DNA of 64,000 bases from Maratus speciosus (GCA_963932465.1 OZ010788.1:666150484-666214483), one strand, 5' to 3'. Positions 32,769 through 43,514 are shown, counted from the stretch's first letter. The notes: generated from the letters alone by a model not told the origin. Numbers and translations are program-made.

Positions 32769-33269
32769 TTAACCCTCAAATTTCTATGGTTGAATACGTT
32801 CTAGAAATTCCGTAATTCAGATAATCTGAATTCATGCAAGAAAATTTCAAAAATAAACATCGCGTTATTTAAATACTGTTATTAAATAAAGCAAATATTG
32901 CTGTTTTAAATTTCTGGTATGAATTTAGTTGGTTGGTTGTGTTTAAGACGGCTAATTATCAGCACGAGGGATATAGGCCCTAAGGGGGGGTGGGGGGAGT
33001 GCCTTCCTTGGGGGTCTTTCTAAGGGTACCTAACCCGTATTTACGCTTGGAAAACCAAGGTTCGAAGAAAACCACGAAAACTCCGAACAATTAGGCAGAC
33101 GGGCGCGATTGGGATTGAACCCAGCACCTCTCGTCTACCAGCTTCGAGAGCAGAACCTCTCGGCCACTGGTGGGGCCTGGTACGGATTTGGAATATCCGA
33201 ATTTTAAAATCCACTACATTCGAAATACTAGCGGTACGATATACGCTACTATGGGCATTACAGGGTTAA
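32769..33269. mobile_element. TTAA palindromic MITE, family J, with a SINE inside
   Basis: TTAACCCTCAAATTTCTATG to GGGCATTACAGGGTTAA, with TTCTGGTATGAATTT at its right core boundary, where the SINE has landed. Same family as 934-1176. Confidence 0.7.
32927..33176 (-). mobile_element. tRNA-derived SINE, copy 2
   Basis: On the minus strand: A box TGGCCGAGAGGTTC, B box GGGTTCAATCCC (one change from the other copies), body CGTAAATACGGGTTAG and a short tail near 32927. Flanks CTGGTATGAATTT and CTGGTACGGATTT (11 of 13) are the target duplication, taken from the family J core. Confidence 0.85.
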
Positions 33270-33887
33270 CAATATTTATTTTAAATTAAGCGCTGTAAAA
33301 AAAACTTGTGGTAGTAGTAACGAATGACATTCATTTACTGTTCAGCGCGAAAACTTCATGACGATGAGCTGTTGTATCCCAGAGGGTTCTTCCTTTTTTT
33401 TTTTTTTTCGATAAAACCATAGCGACTGTGTTCAAAATAAAAATAATGCTCATATCAGAAATATGTAATTGGTTACATAAGCAGTAATTCCATGTTCACG
33501 AACTGCCTGGAGTCATAATTAATTAGTGCAATAATGGTTTTACTTTTATTATAGGTATTCTATCCATCCCAAATGGTTCATTATAAGGAGATTATGTCAT
33601 TAACAGATATCTTCTTATTATCCAAGGTACGCCGAAATGGAGATATGAGGAGATTAAGTTATTAACAGAGATCTTATCACTGAAGATATCAAATTCTTTC
33701 CCAGATAAATCATGGGGCCTTTTGAATTCTTCATTTCTTCGAATGGAATTTGAGCATATTGCATTCTTATTTGTTTTTACGAAGAATGTTCGCCTGATAA
33801 GAAAAAGTCAAAGAAGCTACAAAAAATTATTATTGCAACACACGGCTGCTATCCTTACTATTTGTTTGCGAATGTGTCGGGGTTGAT
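33270..33887. other. No recognised feature
   Basis: Contains a T17 run near 33393-33409 and two similar blocks (GAGATTATGTCATTAACAGATATCTT and a GAGATTAAGT form near 33590-33670), suggesting a short local duplication. Confidence 0.4.
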
Positions 33888-34025
33888 AGTTTGGCCTCTT
33901 TTTAGGTGCATTCGTAATTATATATATATATATACGTGGCACTATAGTCGTTAACTGATCTGTCTGTCTGTCCGCATATGACAGCGAAAAAGTTACCCAA
34001 CCGAATGGTTTGAAAATTATTATAT

Positions 34026-34602
34026 GAGGACCCCAGAAGCCAAGGGGTTTAACCTCTTGGGGACGAGCGACACGTATACGTGCCGCATGAAGCACTCAGA
34101 ATCCTTGTTTTTCCTCACCAGTAACATTTTACTGTAATATTCGCCTTATTTAATCAGCGTATTTTCTCGATTCAAGAAGACACAAATTTCTGTTTTTAAA
34201 AAACGGTGACAAAAGATTAAAAATTTCGTAAAAGGCTCCCATCCCGAAGGGGATAAGTGAAAAAATTTAACTAAGTGCACAGACGACCTGGAAATCTGAT
34301 TTTTTCTTTTCAGGTAAAGAAATATAAGTGATTTTCTAATTATGTGTTGTATTTTAGAGATCAACCACTTTTGCCTAATAATGATCAATATTGATTAAAT
34401 ATAAATTTAAAGAAAATTGCGCTCTACGTTTTTCACATTTATTCAAATAAGAGTTCAAAGACCACTGTGAAACAAGCAGTAGTTTCCTATTTCAATTCAG
34501 TCAATTATTATTGATGTTCAACCTTGACTTCAATTATCTTTGAACTCAATTTACTCCAAATCGAAATTTTGTCACTTGTACCCCTTGGCTTCTGATGTCC
34601 TG
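34026..34602. mobile_element. Foldback nested in X (GGACCCCAGAAGCC ends)
   Basis: GAGGACCCCAGAAGCCAAGG and the inverse CCTTGGCTTCTGATGTCCTG. TATAT / ATATA adjoins both sides at a site that is uninterrupted in X copy 1, so the duplication may be TA-type. Contains a family C MITE. Confidence 0.6.
34049..34256. mobile_element. TTAA palindromic MITE, family C, nested
   Basis: TTAACCTCTTGGGGACGAGC to ATCCCGAAGGGGATAA (TTAA decayed to ATAA). The core is CTCACCAGTAACATTTT ... AAACGGTGACAAAAGATT, inverse orientation to 29396. Confidence 0.75.
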
Positions 34603-35129
34603 ATATATAATCGTTGCAGAATTTTATCGAGTCATTTCAAATCTTATGAAAATAGAATCAATACTTAAAAAGAAGTTAATAAAAGTTTTCTTCATTCTAT
34701 TAAATCCTATCATACGTAATTAATTCAATAATGTTTCCATTGATGGGTAATGATTCTAGGTTGTTCTGGTGATGACGTCCGATTTAAGATGGAGTCCTAT
34801 TTTTTCTGTATAACTGAATTTAATATATAGAATCATAATAAATTTCTCATTCATGCATTTTTGCATAAGATTGCAACACCTATTGCACCATTGAATATTT
34901 ATAAAACTAGGTATAGTACGAACGCATCTCATTTGCTACGTTTGACGTACAATTTCGCATTTGTTTGAGTTAGAAATTTTAAATTCATACCGAAAATTTA
35001 GAAAGGACATATTTGCTTCGTGTAATCACGAAATGTTTGACATTAAATAAATCAAAATTTACTATTTGGAATTACTGGTATGAATTCAGGATTTCTGAGT
35101 AAAAAATCGAGACATGCAACTCTGATATG

Positions 35130-35268
35130 TGAGTGTGTGGGTTGCGTAAATTAAAATTTCTGATTCAAAATATGTCTATGTTAAAGCAAAATTTACTATA
35201 ATTCGGAATGGTATGAATTCAAAATTTCTGAAGAAAAAAAAGAGGCTAAACTTACAACCCTAGGATGT
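35130..35268. repeat. Partial hAT-like MITE (right half)
   Basis: GGAATGGTATGAATTCAAAATTTC then GGCTAAACTTACAACCCTAG is the right arm of the 2769/4207 family. The left arm is represented only by AATTAAAATTTCTG, and part of the block repeats at 35279-35320. Confidence 0.45.
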
Positions 35269-35377
35269 GAGTGTGTAAATTAAAAATTATGGTTCAAAAT
35301 ATGTCTATATTTAAAAAAAAGGTAGGTGAGAGTAACTATAGCATGCTTTTTTTTTTTTTTACATATTTAAATTTAAT

Positions 35378-36053
35378 TCTCTCTTATCCGAATCTCTTTT
35401 ATCCGAAACTCTTTTAACCCAAAACTCTCGATTAACCGAAATCCATTTTTAAAGTTTTTTTTGTTTTGTTTTTACTATCACATTCCTTATGTGAAAATTC
35501 CATTTTGAAAGCTTTTTCTTTAACTACCATATTCCTTGTGTGCAAGCGGTCCTTTCCAAACTACGAGTACATATAAATATTTTCGATCCCCTTTCTTAGA
35601 GTTCTTTTGAATTTAACTTGAGCTCTGGTAAGCTGCTGAGTGGAACGAAGAGAACGAACAAATTAACAATTCTGAAGCTTTTGAATGCTTTGCAAAAGGT
35701 TTGGCATGGCTGGAGCAGCCGAAAGACTGTGATACTGGTGAAGTAATAATATTAAAAAACTCCGTGATAGAGCTTCAAAGCAAAGGCAATCGAAACTGCG
35801 ATAAACAAAATATTTTTTCAAACCCTCGTGATCTATGTAAAAGGTACTTAATTTCAAAATTAAAATTCAGGTGATTTATTCTTGTTTCTATTTTGCTATT
35901 GCTTTATTTTTATTACGCACTTGTTACCGAAATACGAAATATTTCATGTATTTTTCCTTAATCTTAAAATTGAAGCATTCTTGATTATCCGAAAATTTCG
36001 ATTTTCCGAAAGATGATCGGCCCCAATTACTTCGGATAATCGAGGTTCTACTG
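35378..36053 (+). mobile_element. Pogo/Tigger-type element remnant
   Basis: Right TIR GGATAATCGAGGTTCTACTG at 36034-36053 followed by TA, the classic pogo/Tigger end. The left end is degenerate (TCTCTTATCCGAATC repeated). It contains the transposase tail listed separately and is internally deleted. Confidence 0.7.
35633..35836 (+). pseudogene. Pogo/Tigger transposase, C-terminal fragment
   Basis: A frame reading AEWNEENEQ ... EAFECFAKGLAWLEQP ... CDTGEVIILKNSV has the layout of the C-terminal end of pogo/Tigger/Jerky-type transposases (acidic stretch, then a helix around ALxWLExQ, then a polar tail). The DDE domain is absent. Position just inside the right TIR supports the call. Confidence 0.6.
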
Positions 36054-36055
36054 TA

Positions 36056-36981
36056 CTTCTTTCTTTCTATATTTATTTAAATTTGAAGTAGTATTAAAAA
36101 GTTAAGTATTTATATAAGTTTGAAGTATTAATCCAATTTTAATATGTTGAAAAAAAAAAGCAATAATTAACTAGCAGTCATTTGTAATAGAAAAATAAAC
36201 ATGTAGCACCAATTATAGTAATAACATAGTTTAGTAGTTACTCTGACTTTTTCGCATGAAAAATTGAAAATTTCGTCGTAGTTGAGGCTCAAAATTAAGC
36301 CAAAAAACATGATTATAAGTGCAAAAAAGTTAGCCCTAACTCTTAACGGATACATAACGAATGTAATTTTAAGATAATGATTATTTTTCGAATTATCTTT
36401 AATTAGGTTGGATATTTTTACATTTATTTTAAAGTGTTTTATAAAGATGTATGTAAATTTTCCGGTGACTAATCTCAGAATTTCTTATCTGCGCAATCCA
36501 CAGCTCCATTTTATTCTAATTGGATAATTATTGCTGTATTCGCGAAGCAAATCTGTCCTAAATTATACAAATTACGGTCTTATTGCATTACTCAACGTAA
36601 TATTTTTTCGTAATATTCTTCAATTAAGGAGACTACATCTGGCAGATTTATTCGCTGTCAAGAATTAAATATACTACTGGGATTTAGAATGCTTTCTGAA
36701 ACTGCTTGATAATTAATAGGAATATCGTTAATTCAATAATTGCGAACCTGTTTGTTTCTGATAACGATTATTCTGTTTTAATTTTGTAATTCATTTTAAC
36801 GCAGTTTCTGCTGAAGTTTAATTGGTTGAATTCTATTTTTTTTTCTTCCTGTTATTTAACAATTAACGAACGTAAGTGCTTTTTTAAAGGTTCGATACAA
36901 AATAATGAAGAATGTTATTGATTAAATGTCTTATTTTTTGTAATCTTTGATAAAAGTTTCTTAACAGGTTAACTACCATAC
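36056..36981. other. No recognised feature
   Basis: AT-rich sequence. Unrecognised short minus-strand frame at 36167-36355. Confidence 0.35.
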
Positions 36982-36989
36982 GATGCAGC

Positions 36990-37218
36990 CAGTGGCGGCT
37001 CGTGACTGCCATATTTTGGGGCACTAAATGCATGACTGACAATTTTATTATTTTCTTACCATAATTTTTAAAAAGAAATCTTTTCCTTGTTTAATGGTAG
37101 AACATTCTGCCAAAAAAACAAGCAAGGATTTCTGGTAAAGAAATATTGGTGAGAGAAGGATAAATTTTGCAGTTCTGCATTTAGTGCCCCAAACAATTTC
37201 AGTCACGAGCCGCCACTG
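36990..37218. mobile_element. hAT MITE (CAGTGGCGGCTCGTG) with perfect 8-bp duplication
   Basis: TIR CAGTGGCGGCTCGTGACTG and the inverse CAGTCACGAGCCGCCACTG; exact 8-bp duplication GATGCAGC (36982-36989, 37219-37226). Inner arms GGGGCACTAAATGCA and TGCATTTAGTGCCCC. The core boundary is TTACCATAATTTTTA with an inner TTGTTTAATGG block, so the shared core is present in a third hAT family. Confidence 0.9.
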
Positions 37219-37565
37219 GATGCAGCGATCGTTGTATGGTACAGTAGCGCTCAAAAGTATTTTGACAACCTTATATTCTCTCTTATTTTATTTAATATAA
37301 AAATGTAAAAGAAAATATATTTCGTATAATTGGGAACACTATGACTGCAGTTATTCAAATGTATCAAGTTTCAACTTGTTTGTTTACATTCGGCGCTACC
37401 GAAGAAATATGACTCTCCTTAGCTCAAAAGTATTTTGACAATTAGTTTGCATTTAATTGTTGAAGGTGTCAGTGGCGCTATAGCTTCGATTAGTGTTTAG
37501 ATCGACTTATTGTGATTATTTTTAAATACCGAAATGTAAAAAATACTGAAACGATTCTAGAAAAG

Positions 37566-37957
37566 TCGCTGTCAATGCACTTAAGAAAGGTAGACTGCCA
37601 GCAGAATTAGCTGTTCTTTTAACGTGTCCCGTCAACTTGTTATTACACGGAATAAAGTTTTTAATAAGCAGAATTACGTCAAAAATAAACCTCATACTGG
37701 TCATCCGAAAAAAAAAACAACTTGCAATGTTGACTGTATTATAAAAATGATATCTACAAGTGATTGTCGTAAGTCCGCTGCAATAATAGAAAATGAATTG
37801 AAAGAAAATTACGGCATAGACATACACGTTTCATCAGTCAAACGACGTCTAAACCTCTATGGTTTACATGGCAGAAGACCAGCAAAAACACGTTTGTTAT
37901 CTACTAAGAATAGGAAGGCTAGAGTCGCATTTGTAAAACGGCATAAATCTTTCAGGG
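37566..37957 (+). pseudogene. Tc1-like transposase, N-terminal part (left arm)
   Basis: Open mainly in one frame from 37624. Motifs: TGHPKKKT, then the second helix-turn-helix region ENELKENYGI ... SSVKRRLNLYGLHGRRPAKT, then NRKARVAFVKRH, the linker before the DDE domain. These are the DNA-binding paired-type domains of Tc1 transposases. The frame upstream of 37624 is shifted. The catalytic domain is missing; sequence changes to MITE arm at about 37957. Confidence 0.8.
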
Positions 37958-37998
37958 TCAAAGCAATTCCATTGCTAAAGTGTTGAAATTAATGACTG

Positions 37999-38092
37999 AC
38001 ACCGGAATTTTGGTCAAAAGAAATTCGGTTTATTATGTGTGTGAAGTATAGCTTTTTCATATTTACAAAAAATTTGTTTTTAAATTCCGGTG
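37999..38092. repeat. Shared core at the centre of the Tc1 foldback
   Basis: CACCGGAATTTTGGTC at 37999 and AAATTCCGGTG ending 38092, with TGACTGA / TCAGTCA just outside. The adjoining 40 bp on each side (GGGGCAAAACAATTCC, TTGCTAAAGTGTTGAA on the other strand) match family E arms (2551, 43515), so a family E-like MITE lies at the symmetry centre. Confidence 0.75.
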
Positions 38093-38134
38093 TCAGTCAT
38101 TAAATTCAACACTTTAGCAATGGAATTGTTTTGC

Positions 38135-38525
38135 CCCTGAAAGTGTTATGCCATTTTACAAATGCGACTCTAGCCTTCCTATTCTTAGTAGATAACAAAC
38201 GTGTTTTTGCTGGTCTTCTGCCATGTAAACCATAGAGGTTTAGGCGTCGTTTGACTGATGAGACGTGTATGTCTATGCCTTAATTTTCTTTCAATTCATT
38301 TTTTATTTTTACAGCGGACTTACGACAATCACTTGTAGATATCATTTTTAGAATACAGTCAACTTTGCAAGTTGTTTTTTTCTGATGGCCACTTTGAGGC
38401 TTATTTTCGATATATTTCTGTTTATTAAAAACTTTATTCCATGTAATAACAAGTTGCCGAGACCCGTTAAAAGAACGAGCTAATTCTGCTTGCAGTCTAT
38501 CTTTCTTAAGTGCCTTTACAACAGC
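38135..38525 (-). pseudogene. Tc1-like transposase, N-terminal part (inverted arm)
   Basis: Mirror image of 37566-37957 with scattered substitutions and small indels. On the minus strand it again contains the RRLNLYGLHGR-type helix-turn-helix segment. The differences show the arms have diverged somewhat since they were formed. Confidence 0.75.
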
Positions 38526-38852
38526 TTTTCTAGAAACACTTCAATATTTTTTTACATTTCGGCATTTAAAAATAATCACAATAAGTCGATATAAATACTA
38601 ATTGAAGCTATAGCGCCACTGACACCTTCAACAGTTAAATGCAAACTAATTGTCAAAATACTTTTGAGCTAAGGATGAGTCATATTTCTTCGGTGGCGCC
38701 GAATGTAAACAAGCAAGTTGAAACTTGATACATTTGAATAACTGCAGTCATAGTGTTCTCAATTATAGGGAATATATTTTCTTTTACATTTTTATATTAA
38801 ATAAAATAAGAGAGAATATAAGGTTGTCAAAATACTTTTGAGCGCTACTGTA

Positions 38853-39488
38853 GTATATATGTCGTATATGCATATGACATTGTAAACATTTTAAATTGTA
38901 ACATTTTAAGGCAGACATTTATAAAGAGAAGGTTTATGTTCAAAATTTCTAGTGCATATTTTTAAAAGAATATAAGCTAATCCAGAGAATGTCATGGCCT
39001 CTAGGTTTATGGAAAATTAATGTTTGGACAGCAGTTACAGAGCTGTCACTGGCAACTATTTTTGTATTCTAAATGCACCACTATATTTATAAAACATTAT
39101 TTATATCCTGTTTCTCTTGAAGTACTTTCGCAAAAAATTTTATTGGAAAAAATTGTACGATGAGAATTAATACACACATATTTCTACAGAGTAAACTGTA
39201 CTGGAGACATATTTTCAAAATTAGACTATTATTCATCCAACGTAGGCTTCTTATCAGATTGAATGCATAACAATTAAAATATTAGCAAATTGAGCAACAT
39301 TAGATTAACAACATTGGGCAATATTAGATGCATTTTTGTAGGATGTAAACAATCTGATAAATTGTACGTAATTCGACAAATTATTACAAGACCAAATTAA
39401 TCAAAATTGCAAGATTAATAGAATAAGCGAACGATATTATAGTGACGTTTGAAAATTAAATGCTGGAAAAGCATATTGTTGAAAGTCG
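38853..39488. other. Mostly unannotated; H6 half hairpin at 39043
   Basis: CAGAGCTGTCACTGGCAACT then ATTTTTGTATTCTAA and GCACCACTATATTT (39043-39090) is the left arm of an H6 MITE with no right arm found. The remainder shows nothing I recognise. Confidence 0.4.
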
Positions 39489-40760
39489 GCAAAGACCTAA
39501 CAAGAGACCCCGAAACAGCAGACGTTCTATAGTTTTTTCTAGAAACTCCTTTTCCCTAGATGGCGTCGTCACAGTGCTACAGAGGAGAATGTCTCCTCGA
39601 CATCAGACGAGCCATGTTTACTCGTGTTCGTTATGGTTTTTAGGATGATGCTGTCGCGTAGCCGTGTGCATGTGTGGACCGAAGATGCCCTGCATGACAG
39701 GTTGTGCTAGGAATATCATCACAGACTTTGTACTTTGAGCATTTCACTGGTTTTACATGCTGAGAGTGTTTTTAGTGCTACTCTCTATTGGTTACGACAA
39801 AAAATAATGATGGTGAAGCTGCCTGTTAGTTTGTCCAAGGTGAAAAATGAAACAGAAGTGAGCGCCGAAGCCGAGGATACAACCAGAGATCGCGTAACAG
39901 CAGACGAGTTCTACAGTACCGTGCAAAATGCTACCTCTGTTGATTTTATCTAGAAACTTATTTTTCCAGGATGGCGTCATTACAATGCTATTGAGGAAAA
40001 TGCCCCATCGACATCGGATGAACCATGTTTACTTGTGTCGGGTCATGGTTGGCAAGCTGTTGCGCTGTCGTGTGCATGCGTCACCCAAAAATGCACTGCA
40101 TGATTGACTTCATGCAATGAGAATTGTCATAGACTTTGTGATGTGAGTGTTTCCGGGGTTTTGCGTGCTGGGGGGGGGCTTTCAGAGGTACTACCTTTTG
40201 GTTGCGACAGAAGATGATGATTATGAAGCTGCATGTTCGTTTGTCCAAGGTTACAAATAAGAAGCTGTGAATGCCAATGAGAAGGATCACCAGACATCCC
40301 GGAACAGCAGACGAGTTCTATAATACCGAGTAAAAGTCTTTGGCAATAGCTTTTTTTTTCTAGAAACTCATTTTTCCAAGATGGTGCCGCTACAGTACTA
40401 CTGAGAAGACACCTGGTCGACATAGAACGAGCCATGTTTACTTGTGTCGGGTGACGGTTGCCAGGCTATTGCGTTGCTGTGTGCATGTGTCACCCAAAAA
40501 TGCACTGCATGATAGACTTCATGCTATGAGAATTATCACAGGTTTTGTGCTGTGAGCGTTTCAGGGTTTTTTCGTGCTGGGTATATTTTCAGTGCAACTA
40601 TCTTTTGGTTCTGAGAGAAGATGTTGATTATGAAGCTGCTTTGTCCAAGGTGAACAATTAAAGAGATGTGATCGCCGAAGACAGCGATCGAAACAGAGAC
40701 CCCTGAACAGTAGACGAGTTAGTTCTATAGTGCTAACTCGATTGCTCTCTGCTAAATACT
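39489..40760. repeat. Tandem repeat, about 411-bp unit, just over 3 copies
   Basis: The landmark CCATGTTTACT lies at 39612, 40023 and 40432. Each unit also has AACAGCAGACGAGTTCTA, TCTAGAAACTCATTTTTCC, ATGCACTGCATGA and TTTGTCCAAGGT in order. The region is less AT-rich than its surroundings. Units have drifted and carry indels. Overlapping frames on both strands (39735-39953 plus; 40127-40435 and 40561-40788 minus) shift between units, which argues against a coding repeat. Origin unknown. Confidence 0.8.
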
Positions 40761-41524
40761 CATTTGAAACCCTGCGTATGAGAAACACGTTACTACCAAT
40801 CGTCTATTTAAATATATATATATTATTGTTATTCGAATAAAATTAACTTATTTTAAACCACTATATTCATTCTATAAAATGTATTTTGCTTTTATTGCGT
40901 ACATATTTGATTCAATTTATTAAACAAGATTTCTAGCTTGCAATATTTATATCTGACTTGAAAAAAACGGAAGATTGGAAAAGCTCATGGTCACCAATAT
41001 ACACGCATTTCGTTCAGGAGTGAAAACTTCTTTAGAATCGATTAATAGAGTGCGCAACTCTAAAGACTGTTGCAAGTACTACTTAGAGTTGCCTATCGAT
41101 TTTTGAGTGCGGGAACTCTCCTAAGAGAAGTTAAAACGGGGATCACATAATTAAGGAAGAATTAATTTCGCATATCTTTCTAAGTCTTTTGTTTCGAAAT
41201 ATTTCACTCGCACTGCTTAATTTCAACGTCTGAAATCAGTAATATGTTTCCAAACGTCTATTAATTCGTGACATTTTACATATATCACTCCGGAAACTGC
41301 AGTTAGCAGAAGTTATTTTACGACATTAGTGATTGTCGAAAGATTTTGGTATATAATTTCATAGAGAAATAAATTTTGACTCATTTAATCTAATACCCGA
41401 TATTCTACTATTTCCGTAAGAAGAATTTGTAATATGTCCAGTGATTTTAGAGATTATTAGACGATGCCAAATTAGTCATGAGAGAGAGAGAATAATCTTT
41501 TTTAAATTTTTAGTTACTAGTATA
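40761..41524. other. Mostly unannotated; small dyads
   Basis: At 41035-41110 GAATCGATTAATAG, GCGCAACTCTAAAG, CTTAGAGTTGCC and TATCGATTTTTGAGTGCGGG form overlapping imperfect dyads. GAGAGAGAGAG occurs at 41481. No gene seen. Confidence 0.4.
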
Positions 41525-41556
41525 TACAAGGTGTCCATAATTAACCGGCCCTTTTT

Positions 41557-42660
41557 AGGTGCGTTCGTAATTATATAAATACGTAGCACCTATAGTCGTC
41601 GTTCAGTCCGTCCGTCCGTCTGTCTGTCCGTCCGTCTGTCCGCATGTAACAGAGCAAAAACTACCAAACCGAATTGTCTGAAATTTCAAATATATGATTG
41701 TTGCAAAATTTTGTCGAGCTATTTCAAATTTTATGAAAATCGGATGTATAGTTTAATTACAGGGACAGTCAAAAGTTTTTCTTTACATTACGGCCAATGG
41801 GAAAAATTATTGCAAGTGGATTTTAATGATATTAGAGCCTTCCGAATGATCTGAAATTTTAAAGATATAATTGTTGCAAAATTTTGTCGAGCCATTTCAA
41901 ATTTCAGGAAAATCGGATGTATAGTTTAATTACAGGGACAGTCAAAAGTTTTTCTTTACATTACGGCCAATGGGAAAAATTATTGCAAGTGGATTTTAAT
42001 GATATTAGAGCCTTCCGAATGATCTGAAATTTTAAAGATATAATTGTTGCAAAATTTTGTCGAGCCATTTCAAATTTTAGGAAAATCGGATGTATAGTTT
42101 AATTACAGGGACAGTCAAAAGTTTTTCTTTACATTACGGCCAATGGGAAAAATTATTGCAAATGCATTTTAATGATATTACAGCCTTCCGAATGGTCTGA
42201 AATTTTAAAGATATAATTGTTGCAAAATTTTGTTGAGCTATTTCAAATTTTAGGAAAATCGGATGTATAGTTTAATTACAGGGACAGTCAAAAGTTTTTC
42301 TTTACATTACGGCCAATGGGAAAAATTATTGCAAATGCATTTTAATGATATTACAGCCTTCCGAATGGTCTGAAATTTTAAAGATATAATTGTTGCAAAA
42401 TTTTGTTGAGCCATTTCAAATTTTAGGAAAATCGGATGTATAGTTTAATTACAGGGACAGTCAAAAGTGTTCCGTTACATTACGGGGAATGGGAAAAAGT
42501 TATTGGAAGTGCATTTTAATGATGTATCAGACTATGCACTTTATGAAGTGCAAAAAATTATACATTCAGTACAATATGGGGTGCAAAAAATAATTATAAA
42601 ACTAGTTATAGTACGAATGCACCTCATTTGCCACGTTTGACGAGCAATTTCCAACTTGTT
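41557..42660 (+). mobile_element. Dispersed element X, copy 3, with internal tandem expansion
   Basis: AGGTGCGTTCGTAATTATAT, a long CCGTCCGTCTGTCTGTCCG microsatellite (41607-41640), then five tandem 173-bp units, then ACTAGTTATAGTACGAATGC to CTCATTTGCC. X copies 1, 2 and 4 have only one unit-equivalent. Confidence 0.8.
41669..42532 (+). repeat. 173-bp tandem repeat, five units
   Basis: Unit starts (CCGAAT) fall at 41669, 41842, 42015, 42188 and 42361, exactly 173 bp apart. Units are nearly identical (TTGTTGCAAAATTTTGTCGA, TTTAATTACAGGGACAGTC, TACGGCCAATGGG), with later units sharing GGTCTG for GATCTG. The expansion looks recent. Confidence 0.9.
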
Positions 42661-42883
42661 AATATTGTCTGCAGACGAAACTATTGCTCAAAAAGTTGTG
42701 AAATCTTGTAGAGGATATAATAAAGGGATAGGAATTTGTTTGAGGGAGAAAATAATTTAAAACTTCGCCACCAGAGGGCGCTTTTTAATGAATACATATA
42801 TACGATAATTTACAAATTTTATTACAACAAACATGTTCAACAAAACTTTTTTCGACTAAATCAGAAATTTCGAATTCACTTCA

Positions 42884-43143
42884 CAGAAGAACGTGTTACC
42901 AGCCGCCAATTTCGTAATCCGTGACTTCCCAATCCTCGGGGCCTCAATCCATGTGACTTTTGTCTTTGTGGCCATTCGAAACATCTGGTAAGTCGTAATA
43001 ATACAAAAACTTTATCTGACCTTAAAGACAGCATTTCACGACACGATCTTCACATTTCCCGGAACTCTATTCGGTCAGCTGTGGAACATGCTATCTTGCG
43101 ATTGCAGATGATAGCTGAAAATTATGGCCGTCATGTGGATTAG
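42884..43143 (+). pseudogene. Mariner-like transposase, C-terminal fragment
   Basis: Reads GLNPCDFCLCGHSKHL ... TLSDLKDSISRHDLHISRN ... SAVEHAILRLQMIAENYGRH, stop TAG at 43141. NPCDF with a following W/C-x-W/C-G is the third catalytic region of Tc1/mariner (IS630) transposases. An in-frame stop lies just upstream (RNP*LPNPRG). Upstream catalytic domain deleted. Confidence 0.75.
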
Positions 43144-43350
43144 GTTGTATTGTAGTAAAATTTGCAAACTATAGTAAATGTGTGCTAAAATGTAATTAAA
43201 AACCCCTCTGGTGGTGAAACTTTCAACTATTTTTTCGATCAAATAAATCCCCACCCCTTTATTATGTCCTCCACAAAATTTAATAACTTTCTGAACAATA
43301 GTTTAGTCTGTAGGTCATTTTGAAATAGGGTCATTTAATTATGGACACCC

Positions 43351-43501
43351 CATAGCTGCCAACTTTTACGCTTTTTTCTTACCACTAAAATTTCATAGTA
43401 AATATTGTCTTATTTAATCATCGAAATCTCACGTTTCAATAAGGAGAAAATCTCTATTAAATTTTAGTGGTAGCAAAAAAGCGTAAAAGTTGGCAGCTAT
43501 G
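43351..43501. mobile_element. H6 palindromic MITE (CATAGCTGCCAAC), copy 1
   Basis: CATAGCTGCCAACTTTTACG to CGTAAAAGTTGGCAGCTATG, inner TACCACTAAAATTTCATAG / CTATTAAATTTTAGTGGTA, innermost GTCTTATTTAATC. Flanks ACACCC and ACAACC (5 of 6). Inserted in the mariner right TIR. Confidence 0.8.
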
Positions 43502-43514
43502 ACAACCTGTATTT

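Larger units (their letters stand above)
33904..34977 (+). mobile_element. Dispersed element X, copy 2, with nested foldbacks
   Basis: AGGTGCATTCGTAATTATAT, a short CTGTCTGTCTGTCCG run, CCGAATGGTTTGAAAATTAT, then an insertion (34026-34602), then AATCGTTGCAGAATTTTATC to ACGAACGCATCTCATTTGC. Colinear with X copy 1. Confidence 0.75.
33888..35124. mobile_element. hAT-like MITE (GGGTTGATAGTTTGGCC) split by element X
   Basis: Left CGGGGTTGATAGTTTGGCC; right GAGACATGCAACTCTG with ATTACTGGTATGAATTC inside it. Element X copy 2 occupies about 33904-34977. Family of 2769 and 4207. Confidence 0.6.
37242..38850. mobile_element. Tc1-type half element inverted on itself (1.6-kb foldback)
   Basis: Both ends are the same Tc1-like TIR, CAGTAGCGCTCAAAAG, flanked by TA (37240-37241, 38851-38852). 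Each arm runs from the TIR through the 5' UTR into the transposase N-terminal coding region, then stops. The arms meet around a palindromic centre made of family E arm sequence and the ACCGG core. There is no 3' half of a transposon. Because both ends carry functional-looking TIRs it could be mobilised by a Tc1 transposase. Confidence 0.9.
41525..43511 (+). mobile_element. Mariner-like element with internal deletion and nested insertions
   Basis: Left TIR ACAAGGTGTCCATAATTAA at 41526; right ...TTAATTATGGACACC at 43348. Long subterminal inverted repeats are shared: ATAATAAAGGGATAGG, CTTCGCCACCAGAGGGCG on the left and their inverse at 43205-43265. Element X is inserted near the left end (41557-42660) and an H6 hairpin at the right tip (43351-43501). 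Only the last part of the transposase remains. Confidence 0.8.

Noticed and set aside
37522..37827. Minus-strand 101-codon frame within the Tc1 left arm
   Set aside because: Antisense shadow of the transposase-like frame at 37624-37986.
40127..40788. Minus-strand frames in the 411-bp repeat as a repeated protein
   Set aside because: Sequences of corresponding units shift frame relative to each other; no conserved start or stop.
41669..42532. CRISPR array or satellite centromere
   Set aside because: Units are 173 bp head to tail with no spacers, only five copies, and they lie inside a dispersed element.
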